Shown here one piece after another: positions 1-8,916 of a stretch of DNA of 64,000 nt. A program made the position numbers and the translations under genes. This DNA is from Mycosarcoma maydis (lineage: Eukaryota; Basidiomycota; Ustilaginomycetes; Ustilaginales), in the NCBI RefSeq assembly GCF_000328475.2, contig NC_026482.1, forward strand, positions 744,001 to 808,000. The letters run 5' to 3'. A model generated the notes under the pieces. The model saw nothing but the letters and a program-made list of their open reading frames with translations, ran no database searches and was not told the DNA's origin. The first letter of the stretch is position 1. Every line of letters begins with the position of its first letter.

Positions 1-121
1 GACGAGCAGGTCCGATATCCGCTCGTGTCGTGAATCCCGAAGCACCACGTCCGAGACCCGCGACGTAGCCGGCGGGTGCCTGCATGGACAGAAACGCGAG
101 TTTGTTGGGCTTGTCCGACAT
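1..121 (-). CDS. prp6: Pre-mRNA splicing factor Prp6/PRP1, N-terminus (partial)
   Basis: Only the first 40 codons are in the window; the gene runs off the left edge. The reverse strand opens with an ATG at 121 and reads [16 protein letters not shown], then [16 protein letters not shown] and ADIGPAR. The [21 protein letters not shown] string is the hallmark of the PRP1 N-terminal domain of Prp6, the U4/U6.U5 tri-snRNP component that bridges U5 to U4/U6 through HAT repeats further downstream. The motif is seen directly; the function is known from the family. The start is well supported because the conserved block begins about 15 residues in. The next gene, derlin, is on the same strand upstream of it. 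Confidence 0.9.
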   Translation of the reverse strand, partial: MSDKPNKLAFLSMQAPAGYVAGLGRGASGFTTRADIGPAR

Positions 122-860
122 CTTGTGGCGCGAAAGTGGCGTCAAAGACGGCGCCAATCAACGCTGCAGTGCTTGACACGTCCGTGTTGGTCGTGTCTGC
201 GTTCCAAGAAAGCGTGCAATGGAGTCGAGAAGAGTGAAGAAATCGTCACAAACACACACAACGCAGCCGCAGCCATTCTGATTCACGATTCAGCCACGAG
301 CAAACGTATCGAGTCGGGTTGCAAATTCCTCCACATTCACAATTCACGATTTACAGCGTTGAAATTTCACAGCCGCGAGCACAGCACAGCGCAGTCCAAG
401 TCACAGTCACGAGTCACAGTTGTGAGTTGCAAGTGTACGTTTTGTGAGTCTCAGAGCTTCAGTGCTCGACGCTCGCTGCAGGATTCTGTGGCTCAGGGTC
501 CAATGCGTAGGCGATGAGGCTGCGACTGCGGCTGCGTGTTGGCTTGTCTACTTTGTTGGCATACGTGACAGCTTATCCAAGGCAGACGATCGACTCGATC
601 ATAGAAAGAGAAATCAGAAGAGAGCCAGATGGTTTGCAATGCGATGCGATGAGGTAATGGTACAGAGACAGAGGGACAGACTACATTGGAGGGTGGTTAT
701 GGCGTGGTCGAAATCGAGCAAAGTCATTGCGCTCCAACAGGAGGGTCAAGCAGCCGGATGCTGATCGAAGCAGAGCAACCAAAGATCAAGTTCGTATCCT
801 GTCATCTGAATCAGTCTCGTGTCTCGTGCCTGCGAACAGACTCGTTCAGATTGGCTGATC
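122..860. other. Intergenic region prp6-derlin
   Basis: About 740 bases between two genes transcribed leftward, so it holds the prp6 promoter and the derlin 3' end. Overlapping short reading frames here show no family resemblance. Isolated copies of the TCACGAT heptamer family lie near 283-290 and 331-355, the latter within a longer run of TTCAC-type words. No RNA gene was recognised. Confidence 0.6.
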
Positions 861-1569
861 TTACAGGAAAGCAGGAGTCGCCAAAACATTCCGACCGCCT
901 GATCGAAATTCTTTTGGCCAGATGTCGACGAGAAAGTAGTCTGTCACCGTGCAAATGCAGATCAGCAACCACGTGTAAGTAAGAGCAGCACTCCCGTTAA
1001 GACGGTATGAGAAAGAACAAAGACGTACAGAGGTGTCCCACAGCGATACCGCTGATGTCGCCCATTACGGCCCTCAAGCTACCATGGAGCAGCCAACCGA
1101 AGATCACCAGACTCCACGGCAGATACGGTGCACTAATGACCAACAGGCCAAACAGGCTGAGTCGTACATGTCTGTTACGTCTGGACCAGATATAGACCAG
1201 TACAAACGCCAATGGTGATCCCAAAAACGGCTGCGCGGTCAGCGGCGAAAGCATGAGCAAGCACGTGGCTGCAAACATCAGCAGCACCACGTACGCTGCT
1301 CTACCACCGCTTCTGCCGCCAAACGAGTTCTCTTCGAGCATCCGTGAATACCGCATGAAGAAAAACAGGTGGAACACAAAATCGAGCCCGAGAGGTCCAA
1401 AGTAGATGAACGTCGTCAGCAGACGCCACACTTGAAACTTGCGGAAGACGAGCGCGGGCGTGTAGAAGAGTTGGTACGACGAGATGGTGTGCGTGTGTTC
1501 GAGCAGTGCTGTTGCGAGCGTTAGCGCGCCCCAGGCGCCTGTGATAGGAGGTATTGATTCAAAATCCAT
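861..1569 (-). CDS. der1: Derlin (Der1-like ERAD channel protein), two exons
   Basis: Derlins are multi-span ER membrane proteins, rhomboid-like but without protease residues, that help retrotranslocate misfolded proteins for degradation. Exon 1 (1569-1029) has the derlin opening: P-IT-AW, then FRKFQVWRLLTTFIYFGPLG, which carries the conserved WR motif, followed by FHLFFFMRYSRMLEE and several hydrophobic spans. The uninterrupted frame ends in a non-conserved tail. A GT-AG intron at 1028-941 (88 nt) joins GHL to YYFLVDIWPKEF and RSGGRNVLATPAFL, which is the conserved GH-YYFLED-WP-G--L-TP end of derlins. That gives about 206 residues, a normal length. The TAA at 863-861 could itself lie in a second donor (GTAAGA); either way the protein ends within a few residues. 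It is divergent with the Mpo1-like gene. Confidence 0.88.
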
Positions 1570-1978
1570 GGCTGCTATGCGCTGCTACGCGTCAAGAAGA
1601 GGTTCAAAGTGTTGTTGCTAGTGGTCGAGGAGAAGAGGAGCAAAGCGGTCACGCTTGTTGAGAAAGCCAAAGTCGTGAGAGTGAGTCACGAGTGAGTATT
1701 CACGATTTGACGTGGAGGTTGTCAGTCGCGAGTCTCACATCTGTACAACGTTTCTTTCAAGATGTTAGATCAATCAGTTAGCCCCGCCGGTGTCTTGGTG
1801 TGTGCACGTTGGACCGGACATCCGAATCCGCGATTCGCGAATCGCGATTCGGGTGCGTTTAGACTCATTTCTCGTCAAGTCATCTACCATGGTTACTCTA
1901 CTTAGTATATTAAGGTAGCAGCCAATCATCCTCGCAACGTTGCCATCACCATCTCCATCCTCGCTCGGCTAGTTCCCA
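1570..1978. promoter_or_regulatory. Divergent promoter region, derlin / Mpo1-like
   Basis: These 409 bases separate two start codons that point away from each other, so they should hold both promoters. The middle contains a perfect 18-bp palindrome (1829-1846) and the word GTGAGTCACGAGTGAG near 1680-1695. The stretch just before the Mpo1-like start is pyrimidine-rich. No gene of its own was seen. Confidence 0.6.
1829..1846. repeat. Perfect 18-bp palindrome
   Basis: CGCGATTCGCGAATCGCG reads the same on both strands. It sits about 260 bases upstream of the derlin start and about 130 upstream of the Mpo1-like start. Its core is two inverted GATTCGC words, related to the dispersed GATTCGTG words elsewhere in the window. 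It could be a dimer binding site or simply a member of the repeat family. Confidence 0.85.
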
Positions 1979-2746
1979 ATGTCGGCCACTGCTAATCCTT
2001 TCAATCTCAAGAAGCAGCTTGCTTTCTATGGGTCGTACCACACCGACTCGGTCAACGTTGCGATCCACATCGTTGGTGTTCCATCCATCATCTTGTGAGT
2101 AAAGCCACCAGAGTGATGCAGATTCAGTCCAGTGCTGAGTCTCGATGTTGACCTCGTCCTGAAATTGCTGCACTTTTTTCTTCTTGCGTTGCCACAACAC
2201 AGTGCGACATCGACACTCCTAGCTAAGCAAGGATCCATCTTCCCGCTGATCCAAGACCACTCGCCTCTTGCTGCAGCGTATCTCTCTCGGCTGGGCTCGA
2301 TTCTTGCCTCGATCCTACCCGCGCAGATTTTCGAATATGCGCAGCTCAACTACGCTGCTGCTTTCATGGGGATCTACTGGCTCTACTACTCGATCCTCGA
2401 TGCCACTGCAGCGCTCATGCTAGCTCCGCTCTGGTACGCCCTCTGGTACGGCTCCACTTTCCTCGCGCGTACCCACCCAGAAGCCACCAAGATCGCCCTC
2501 GGCATCAAAGCTCTGGGTTGGATCAGCCAGTTTTACGGTCATGGTGTTCACGAAGGTCGTGCTCCCGCTCTGTTGGATAACCTGCTCGGCGCGGTCGTGT
2601 TGGCTCCGTTCTTTGTGTTTTTGGAGGTCATCTTCCACTTTGGTTACCGTCCACACCTGCAGAAGGAGCTCAAAAACGAGGTGGGCAAGCTCGTCACCAA
2701 GCACAGGATGGATAAGGCAAAAGCCAAGCGTGCCAAAGCAAACTGA
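1979..2746 (+). CDS. Mpo1-like 2-hydroxy fatty acid dioxygenase (DUF962/YGL010w family), two exons
   Basis: Yeast Mpo1 is an ER membrane Fe(II) dioxygenase that shortens 2-hydroxy fatty acids by one carbon during phytosphingosine breakdown. Exon 1 (1979-2094) reads MSATANPFNLKKQLAFYGSY, then HTDSVNVAIHIVGVPSII; the H-----N--IH--G-P pattern is the family signature. A GT-AG intron at 2095-2202 (GTGAGT donor, CAACACAG acceptor) rejoins the frame at FATSTLLAKQGS. Exon 2 ends at 2746 and carries several hydrophobic segments plus the second signature, WISQFYGHGVHEGRAPALLD, whose histidines probably ligate the metal. The total is about 219 residues, somewhat longer than yeast Mpo1. The C-terminus is lysine-rich, as expected for an ER membrane protein. 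The splice model is inferred from the consensus sites and the restored signature. Confidence 0.87.
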
Positions 2747-3170
2747 AGCTGATGAGTGTTGTAAGTGGTGCGATTGCATTTGACATTTCGTGTCTCGGCG
2801 TTGGATCGGTTGGTAGTAAATACCAGTTTGTAGCTCTTGTCTCCATCGATGGCAGCTTGGCTTTGGATGTTGCCTGTATATGAATTTAGCAGCTGATATC
2901 GATCCATGGGGTGTAGGAGAAAGCTGTCTGTGTGTGTAACCTGAGACTTGGTCAGCTTTGGTTGGCACGCGGTGAGCATGATCATCAACCAAACACAAAA
3001 GCCGCATGCACCTCTTGCGGCGTTTCTGCAGGTGGGCGTTTAGATCGCGTTTTCTACATTTCCGACGTGTTGGCATATGTTTGGTGGAAGCTCAGTGTTC
3101 AGCAGGTTGCTCTTGTACACCATCGGCCGCTGACGGCGTTGAACACAGCCTCGGGCTACACGTAAGCGCG
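2747..3170 (+). other. Intergenic region Mpo1-like-NTAQ1
   Basis: This holds the 3' end of the Mpo1-like gene and the promoter or 5' UTR of NTAQ1. The NTAQ1 frame stays open back to 3006, but its translation there shows nothing conserved. A 218-residue antisense frame across 2420-3076 has no family features. Confidence 0.5.
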
Positions 3171-4658
3171 ATGAGCGGTGCAACTTCGAGCGAGGCCAGG
3201 GTGGTGGATATGATAAGCAACCAAGACCACTCGGAGGAGAGGGCAAAGTTCTTACACCGCAACTTGGTGACTCGGTCGATTCGAGAGAGGATGACGCGAT
3301 CGCACTCGTTGCAAGATCGACTGTCAAGCGTCTGCTTGGAGACAAGTGGCAGATTGGATACGCTTTCATCGCGATCCGTTGGCGCGATTGCTCAAGTGCT
3401 TTCGAGTGAGGTATCGGACCCTGTCGCGGTGAGTCAGTCAGACTTGATGCAGGCATGGACGTCGATCTCTCCGCCTGCATTTCCAGATTCACCAGCGTAC
3501 ACGGCGTGCTACTGCGAGGAAAACGTGTATCTGCTCACCCGGCATCTGTCGGATCAGCTGCAGCTGATCAACCATGCCGCAGTCAACATCGCGGACGTCC
3601 AGCGAAAAACGCGAACCTCAACAATACCGAAACGAAGCGGACGCACTTCCGCGTCCGCCTCGGACTCGACCTCGGCTTGCGCTTGCCCTGCAACGCATTC
3701 GGTGTTCGTTCCCGTCTGGGACGTCGATGTGGTATTCATGAGCAATCCCACAAAGAGCGTGCTGCTGTACCAGCAACATGCTTCTAAATTGGCCAATGCC
3801 GGTTGGCCAGTGATATGGGACTACCATGTGGTGGCAGTGGCTACGTGTAGCTTACTTCCATTAGACCAACTGGTAAGCGTGGACGGTGGCATTGTGGAGC
3901 CACGCTGGTTTGCGCGCAAAGCGGGTTGGTGCAGAAGCTGGGTGTACGACTTGGACTCGCGTCTCACCAACGTTACGACTTCGAGAAGCGTTGTCGAATG
4001 GCGAGAGTACAACGAGCAGACATTTCGCGCATCTCAACCAATCGCGTCGCACTTTGAAGCGCGATTCCGCTGCATACGCGCCAACGAGTTCCTAGCTCAC
4101 TTTGCCAGTGATCGGAGCCACATGCTCTCGCGCTCCTCGAGCGCAACTCAACCAGCCTGGGCTGCTGATCCTCCAAAATGGAAGTGCATCATCGGCACGC
4201 AAGCCAAACGTGATGGAGTAGTCAACAATTTGATGGACAAGTACGTGGATGTAGGCGCACATCAAGACGATGAACGGTATGGTGTTGTATGGGATGCAAG
4301 TACGTGGTTTTCCAGCGAATGTCGGCCGCGATGCCCAACTGGATGGTTGGGAGACTCAATAGGCAATCTTGCCAACCGAGCATCCGCAACACCGCCGATC
4401 GTGCACAGTGGTGCACGGACAGATTCGTCCATGCAACCGCGCCAGCGTGCAAGTCGCACTTCACAATCATCGTCATCGTCCCAGCAGTACAACTCACAAC
4501 TATCGTCGCCAATCGCACCACCAGCAGCACCAACAGCCGGCGGCCGCATCGCATCTCCCCTCTTTCCAGCTTATCTGCATGCTTCCCAGCAACACCGCTC
4601 TCAGCTCAATCCTGCGTCTAAGCCTTATTCCCCAACCTCCTTCTCCGCTCCATTGTAA
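3171..4658 (+). CDS. Protein N-terminal glutamine amidohydrolase (NTAQ1/WDYHV family)
   Basis: NTAQ1 deamidates an N-terminal glutamine to glutamate in the Arg/N-degron pathway. From the chosen start at 3171 (MSGATSSEARVV; about 495 residues) the motif YTACYCEENVYLL puts the catalytic cysteine at residue 115. The family-naming WDYHV string starts at residue 216, with the catalytic histidine at 219, and VYDLDSRL supplies the aspartate at 260. The triad is therefore complete. The protein is far longer than the animal enzyme (about 205 residues): it has about 110 extra N-terminal residues, a Ser/Lys-rich insert before the histidine, and a Ser/Gln/Pro-rich tail of about 120 residues. The frame is open upstream to 3006, so an earlier start or a 5' intron is possible. 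It is convergent with rtt109, 155 bases away. Confidence 0.87.
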   Translation: MSGATSSEARVVDMISNQDHSEERAKFLHRNLVTRSIRERMTRSHSLQDRLSSVCLETSGRLDTLSSRSVGAIAQVLSSEVSDPVAVSQSDLMQAWTSISPPAFPDSPAYTACYCEENVYLLTRHLSDQLQLINHAAVNIADVQRKTRTSTIPKRSGRTSASASDSTSACACPATHSVFVPVWDVDVVFMSNPTKSVLLYQQHASKLANAGWPVIWDYHVVAVATCSLLPLDQLVSVDGGIVEPRWFARKAGWCRSWVYDLDSRLTNVTTSRSVVEWREYNEQTFRASQPIASHFEARFRCIRANEFLAHFASDRSHMLSRSSSATQPAWAADPPKWKCIIGTQAKRDGVVNNLMDKYVDVGAHQDDERYGVVWDASTWFSSECRPRCPTGWLGDSIGNLANRASATPPIVHSGARTDSSMQPRQRASRTSQSSSSSQQYNSQLSSPIAPPAAPTAGGRIASPLFPAYLHASQQHRSQLNPASKPYSPTSFSAPL

Positions 4659-4813
4659 TGCAAAAGCTCACCAATCATAGACCATTCCGTGTTCAAGATT
4701 CTGAAACAAGTTGCTCTGCCGTGATAATTCTGAACAAGCAAGCACAGATGCAACTGCAACCTGGAGGCTGTTGCTCGAAGGCGAAGCGCTCAGCTAAATG
4801 CGCATCGCACACA

Positions 4814-6841
4814 CTAGCTGACGGGCTTCTTCTTGCGTTTGACACTGAGCATATTGGTTGATGCGACGGGTGATGCTGCTGCACTGCTGTTTGGTTTGTG
4901 CTGCATGTGTTGCTTGACGCTATCGATCTGGTGCTGCGTCGGTGCGTGCAACACAAAGTCGTCCCAGATTGTACCCTTTCCCACCAGGACCGCGTGCTCG
5001 TCTTGGTTGCCTGCATCTTGCATGAATTGGGTGAGACCACCTTTGCGCTTGACCTCGCGATTGACGGCTTGGAACCAGTTTTCGGTCAACTGTCGTGCAC
5101 ACGCTAGCTTGTTCCATTCGCATGAGTCTTTCATCAGAGACCTGAAGACGAGATCGCCAAGTACTTTGTACGGCAACGAAAGCGGTTGTCTCTCGAGCGA
5201 GAACGAGGAGTGCGACGAGCTCGAAGCACCACGTGTGGGTTGACGCGTGAAAAGGATCACGAGAACACCGACCGCATTACCGGAGCAACATTCTTGGCGG
5301 AACCCCATACGTTCCCAGAATTCGTCGATCGGTAGATCGTCCATGGCTTGTCGCTCGCGCATCAGCGCGCGCAGCGTGATGAGCGGTACTCCTGACGCAG
5401 TCGTCGTACTGACACACGATGCTGCTGCGCCCTGCGTCTTGGTTCGTTTATCAGCCTTGTCTTGCCAATCCGAATCTTTGGCAGCACGCTTGTTGGTGCG
5501 ATCTTGTGGAGAATGCTGCTCTTGCCGAATCAACTGTAGATCATCGATCTGGTCCTTGCTACCATTCTGCTGAGCTGCTGCGACGTTATCGTCGACGGCA
5601 CCATTGCTGGCAGTAGTAGACGCAGTAGACGCAGTAGACGCAGTAGACGTGGTTTTCACCTTCCAGCCCGAATGTTCGTGTGCATCTCGAGCCATTTCGT
5701 CGAGGAAACGAGTTTTAGGATCATCGCAAAAGTGCGGCATTAGCGTCGGCACTGTGCGAACGCGTTTCGGATTGTAATCATCCTTACTTGGATCAGTCTG
5801 CACGGTTGTGACATGGTTGTCGGACTCGCGGAGGCAAAAGGAAGAAGCATGCCAGTGAAGAGGAAGAGGCGGAAGGTCGGATTCGCTACAGTGCGCGCCA
5901 TTCGAGCTATACGGATGGCCGTAAGTCCAATTTGCCTGTCGGAGAACTTGATCTGAACTAGGTGGTTGCGTGGTGCTGTCGGACGAATCTTGGCGAGCCA
6001 ACGGCACCAATGGGTGAGATTCCAGCTTGGTATATCCTGGAATCACATAGTAGGCTCTTGCATTGATGAGCTGGCGCTTGAAATCGGCAGCGCGTATGGG
6101 CGATGTCTCGTCTCGGGTAGCAACCACCACGTCTGACATCACGGCTCTCCACCACTTGATGAGTGCTGCATCCGAGAGAACTTTCTTGTTGGGGTTTTCT
6201 GGACTCGAGGGAAACAGGTAGGCTCTCTGGCTGCGTGCTAGGATGTGGACGGAGAGATGCGAGACGTTAACAGCCGCGCTTGCCTGCGCAGTTGAGTCCC
6301 AATGTCGGAACGACGTAAAGTGCTGTGTGATAGCCGAGCTGAGTGTTGCTGTCAATGTGTTGCCGAAGAGCTTTGGTTTGTGGGTAAAGACGTGCGTTGA
6401 CACAGCCTGCCTGAGTGGTGTGGGGATGGATTGGGGAGCGTAGCCGCTCGAATCGAGTTTGGACACATACAGCACGGCTGAGCCGAATTCAGGGATGGTG
6501 TAGAGGTAAAGTTCCATGGCCAATATCAGAAGTGGCGAATTGTCGGTGTGTTCAGTCTCGTCGCGAGCGTCTGAGTCGGGTGGCGGCGCATTGGCTTGGG
6601 TGAGAGGTGACCAGCTGGCAGTGATGAAGATTTGCTCCTCCAAGGCGCCAATGGAAGCAGCATTCTTGTTGTATTCTAAATCGGTGGGATGGATGTGTGC
6701 GAGTGGGTAGAGCGACTTGACCTGGCGTGGGATGGAGAAGAGCGTGTGGAGCCGTAGAGTGCCCGGTTGTGCAACTGCAGGTGGTGAGGCGTCGAGCGCT
6801 GTGCGGATGGTTGCGAGCAGTGAGGTGGAGGGGTCAGGCAT
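4814..6841 (-). CDS. rtt109: Histone acetyltransferase Rtt109 (H3K56)
   Basis: Rtt109 acetylates histone H3 at K56 (and K9) with chaperones Asf1 and Vps75, marking new nucleosomes in S phase and during DNA repair. The 675-residue frame has family hallmarks: an N-terminal stretch with FITASWSPL and AMELYLYTIP, AYYVIPGYTKLESHPLVPLA, WTYGHPYSS (the conserved W-YG-PY block), and IDEFWERMGFRQECCSGNAV near residue 510. It is longer than yeast Rtt109 (436 residues) because of low-complexity inserts, including a STASTAST run encoded by a 9-bp tandem repeat near 5620-5650. The tail ends in KRKKKPVS, a likely nuclear signal; a basic tail is also seen in the yeast protein. No intron is needed. The gene is divergent with nha1 across 2.1 kb. 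Confidence 0.88.
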   Translation of the reverse strand: MPDPSTSLLATIRTALDASPPAVAQPGTLRLHTLFSIPRQVKSLYPLAHIHPTDLEYNKNAASIGALEEQIFITASWSPLTQANAPPPDSDARDETEHTDNSPLLILAMELYLYTIPEFGSAVLYVSKLDSSGYAPQSIPTPLRQAVSTHVFTHKPKLFGNTLTATLSSAITQHFTSFRHWDSTAQASAAVNVSHLSVHILARSQRAYLFPSSPENPNKKVLSDAALIKWWRAVMSDVVVATRDETSPIRAADFKRQLINARAYYVIPGYTKLESHPLVPLARQDSSDSTTQPPSSDQVLRQANWTYGHPYSSNGAHCSESDLPPLPLHWHASSFCLRESDNHVTTVQTDPSKDDYNPKRVRTVPTLMPHFCDDPKTRFLDEMARDAHEHSGWKVKTTSTASTASTASTTASNGAVDDNVAAAQQNGSKDQIDDLQLIRQEQHSPQDRTNKRAAKDSDWQDKADKRTKTQGAAASCVSTTTASGVPLITLRALMRERQAMDDLPIDEFWERMGFRQECCSGNAVGVLVILFTRQPTRGASSSSHSSFSLERQPLSLPYKVLGDLVFRSLMKDSCEWNKLACARQLTENWFQAVNREVKRKGGLTQFMQDAGNQDEHAVLVGKGTIWDDFVLHAPTQHQIDSVKQHMQHKPNSSAAASPVASTNMLSVKRKKKPVS
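5619..5650. repeat. 9-bp tandem repeat inside rtt109
   Basis: About three to four copies of CAGTAGACG in a row, in frame, coding for a repeating Ser-Thr-Ala tract on the reverse strand. A 9-bp unit keeps frame, so copy number can vary without breaking the gene. The tract lies in the non-conserved linker of Rtt109. Confidence 0.75.
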
Positions 6842-8048
6842 AGTGATACTGGCGCTACGAACGCTCTCTGACTAGATTATGGATGAGACTAGATTGTGGA
6901 TGAGACGAGCGTTGAGATGGACACTGTCAAGCGCTAAGAGGTGCGAGGACAAGAAGAATCACGAATCACGAGCCTCACTCTGCAACCAAAGAGCAACTAA
7001 GGGTCCCCCACTCAGACTTACGAGGACCAACACAGACACGAGACAAACACGAAACGCGCCTACGCGACGACAACCATTTCACATTCGTGATTTCACGGTT
7101 TCACAATTCACGATTCGTGATTCCCGATTCCCACATGCACGATGTTCCCCATGCGCCCCTCTTTTGCATGTGCGTTGTGCCGATGTAACATCCGAACCAA
7201 GCCAACACGAGCAGCGGTGAACCTGCAAACGTAAAGACGCAACACGCAGCATGCAGCGTGAGACGAGTCAGCGTTGTCGTCATGCGTCAAACGTTGTGGC
7301 ATTGTGTTCTCAGTGTGTCCGGCTGAGAGAAGTACTGCGGGTTTGATCGTAAACTCTCACGTCAGTGAAATGTATATATACAGCCAAGCCTAAAGTGTGT
7401 ACACGCATATGCGCAAGTATGAAGGTCTAAGAACAAAAGATCTGGTAACAAAGGGGTGGAACAGGCATCTCTGATCGTCCTCAACGTTGTTTCAGCCGTC
7501 CCTTACTGCGCAGTCACGTCTGAGATGCGTCCGCCGCCGTCGGATCAGACGAAAGACGCATGCGCCATTGCAACGCCGCGTCTGGAAGGAGGAACAGCAA
7601 CTGATACACCGCAAACTGTGAATCGTGAATGGTTTGTGGTGGGATAGGCGGCGAACAGAAGAGGTGACGGGGATGGCATCGCAGTTGGAAGTCACAGCTT
7701 GTCGCATCATTCATCACAGCCACGCACGTCTGAACAGTAGATGCATGTGCATTTGCATCTGTGCAAGCGAAATCAACACTTTGGGATGGCTTGTAGCTGG
7801 TAGATGATAGCTTGTAGAGGGTCGCCTGAGCTTCGGCTTGCTGTTTCGTCCATGTGATACACGATTGATATCAATTGATACCGCATCTGCTATTCAAGAT
7901 TCCCATTCACGATTGTGGTAAACGAGATGGCTTGTCGCTTTATGCCTTTACGCCTACACACCCCTGTGACTTGGTGCTTGGCTTGGGGGCGCCTAGCATA
8001 TCGACCTTCGTGATTGTCTGTGCTACACGCTCGTGGCTTCACGCTTGG

Positions 8049-8083
8049 TTTGTGATTTGTGATTTGTGATTTGTGATTCGTGA
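8049..8083 (+). repeat. Heptamer array TTTGTGA x4 + TTCGTGA
   Basis: Five consecutive 7-bp units: four TTTGTGA and one TTCGTGA. It belongs to the same 7-bp family as the arrays at 21898 and 22049 (a rotation of ATTCGTG with C-to-T changes). Confidence 0.85.
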
Positions 8084-8209
8084 TTTCGGGATTTTATTTA
8101 TTCATATTTTATGATGTATCGGACTTTGATTCGTCGTGGACACCTGTGCCAGTCGTGAGTCGTGAGTGATGCACGATGAGTCGTGAGTAGGATTCTGTGT
8201 GGTTTATTT

Positions 8210-8223
8210 GTTAGTTAACTAAC
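8210..8223. repeat. 14-bp palindrome
   Basis: GTTAGTTAACTAAC is a perfect palindrome in the rtt109-nha1 intergenic region. It may be chance or a dimeric factor site. Confidence 0.7.
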
Positions 8224-8277
8224 GTTATGCCAAGCCAAGTTGATTATTAGAACAGATTAAAGTCGAAACGGAATCGT

Positions 8278-8315
8278 GAATTCGAATTCGAATCACGAAT
8301 ACGAATTCGAATTCG
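8278..8315. repeat. Inverted repeat of GAATTCG words
   Basis: GAATTCGAATTCG on the left (8278-8290) is mirrored by CGAATTCGAATTC on the right (8302-8314), around a loop containing AATCACGAATA, itself a heptamer-family word. The arms match perfectly over 13 bases, so a hairpin or cruciform is possible about 600 bases upstream of nha1. Confidence 0.85.
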
Positions 8316-8916
8316 AAAACCGAGTGAATCGGAAACGGTATCAGCCACTACCACGAATTGGTCAGTTTCTAGACCCTTTCGAGAGTCACGAGTGTTTTGG
8401 TGTTTGACATGGTATCGTTGGTAACTTATCGTTGACGTTTGGTTGCATTGTTGCTATCTTACCATGATCTCGAGCCTACCTTGATCGACTCACTAGCCGT
8501 CCGGTTTTCTACAGCCTGCTCATCTCATCCACCGCATCCAAAGCCTCTACCGTCATCCCGACTTTTCAGCCACCTTTGATCCGCGCAAAGTCACATTCAC
8601 GCTCTCCTTGTCCAGCTGCCGTTGCACCTCGTACAACCACAGCTAGCGGCTACGATCGACAGCTTAGGCAGCTCCATTTCTATCCTCCTCCATCGCATCC
8701 TACCACGTTCACTACGTGGAATGTCTCTCCACATCACCCGGATGTCATCACCATCGACTCTTGAACGCTATACTAGATTCTAAGACTGGATGGGTATGCA
8801 TCAAATCGACTATTTTCCCCTCCCTCTCTCTCTCCTATCAACGTCGCTTTCCCCCTCGACACGATTGACCACTGAAAAGGCCTAACTCGCTGCTCGTCTG
8901 ACCAACAACCACCACC

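Larger units (their letters stand above)
6842..8916. other. 2.1-kb divergent intergenic region rtt109 / nha1
   Basis: No supportable gene. Contents include TCACGAT-family runs at about 6957-6970 and 7080-7133, a heptamer array at 8049-8083, a 14-bp palindrome at 8210-8223, an inverted repeat of GAATTCG words at 8278-8315, and a pyrimidine-rich tract with CTCTCTCTCT just before the nha1 start, as is common in fungal promoters. A 62-codon frame near 8576-8764 begins with TTG, not ATG, so I do not call it an upstream ORF. Confidence 0.6.

Noticed and set aside
2420..3076. 218-codon reverse frame over the Mpo1-like 3' end
   Set aside because: No conserved motif and antisense to a recognised gene.
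8576..8764. 62-codon upstream ORF before nha1
   Set aside because: It begins with TTG, not ATG, so upstream-ORF control is not supported.
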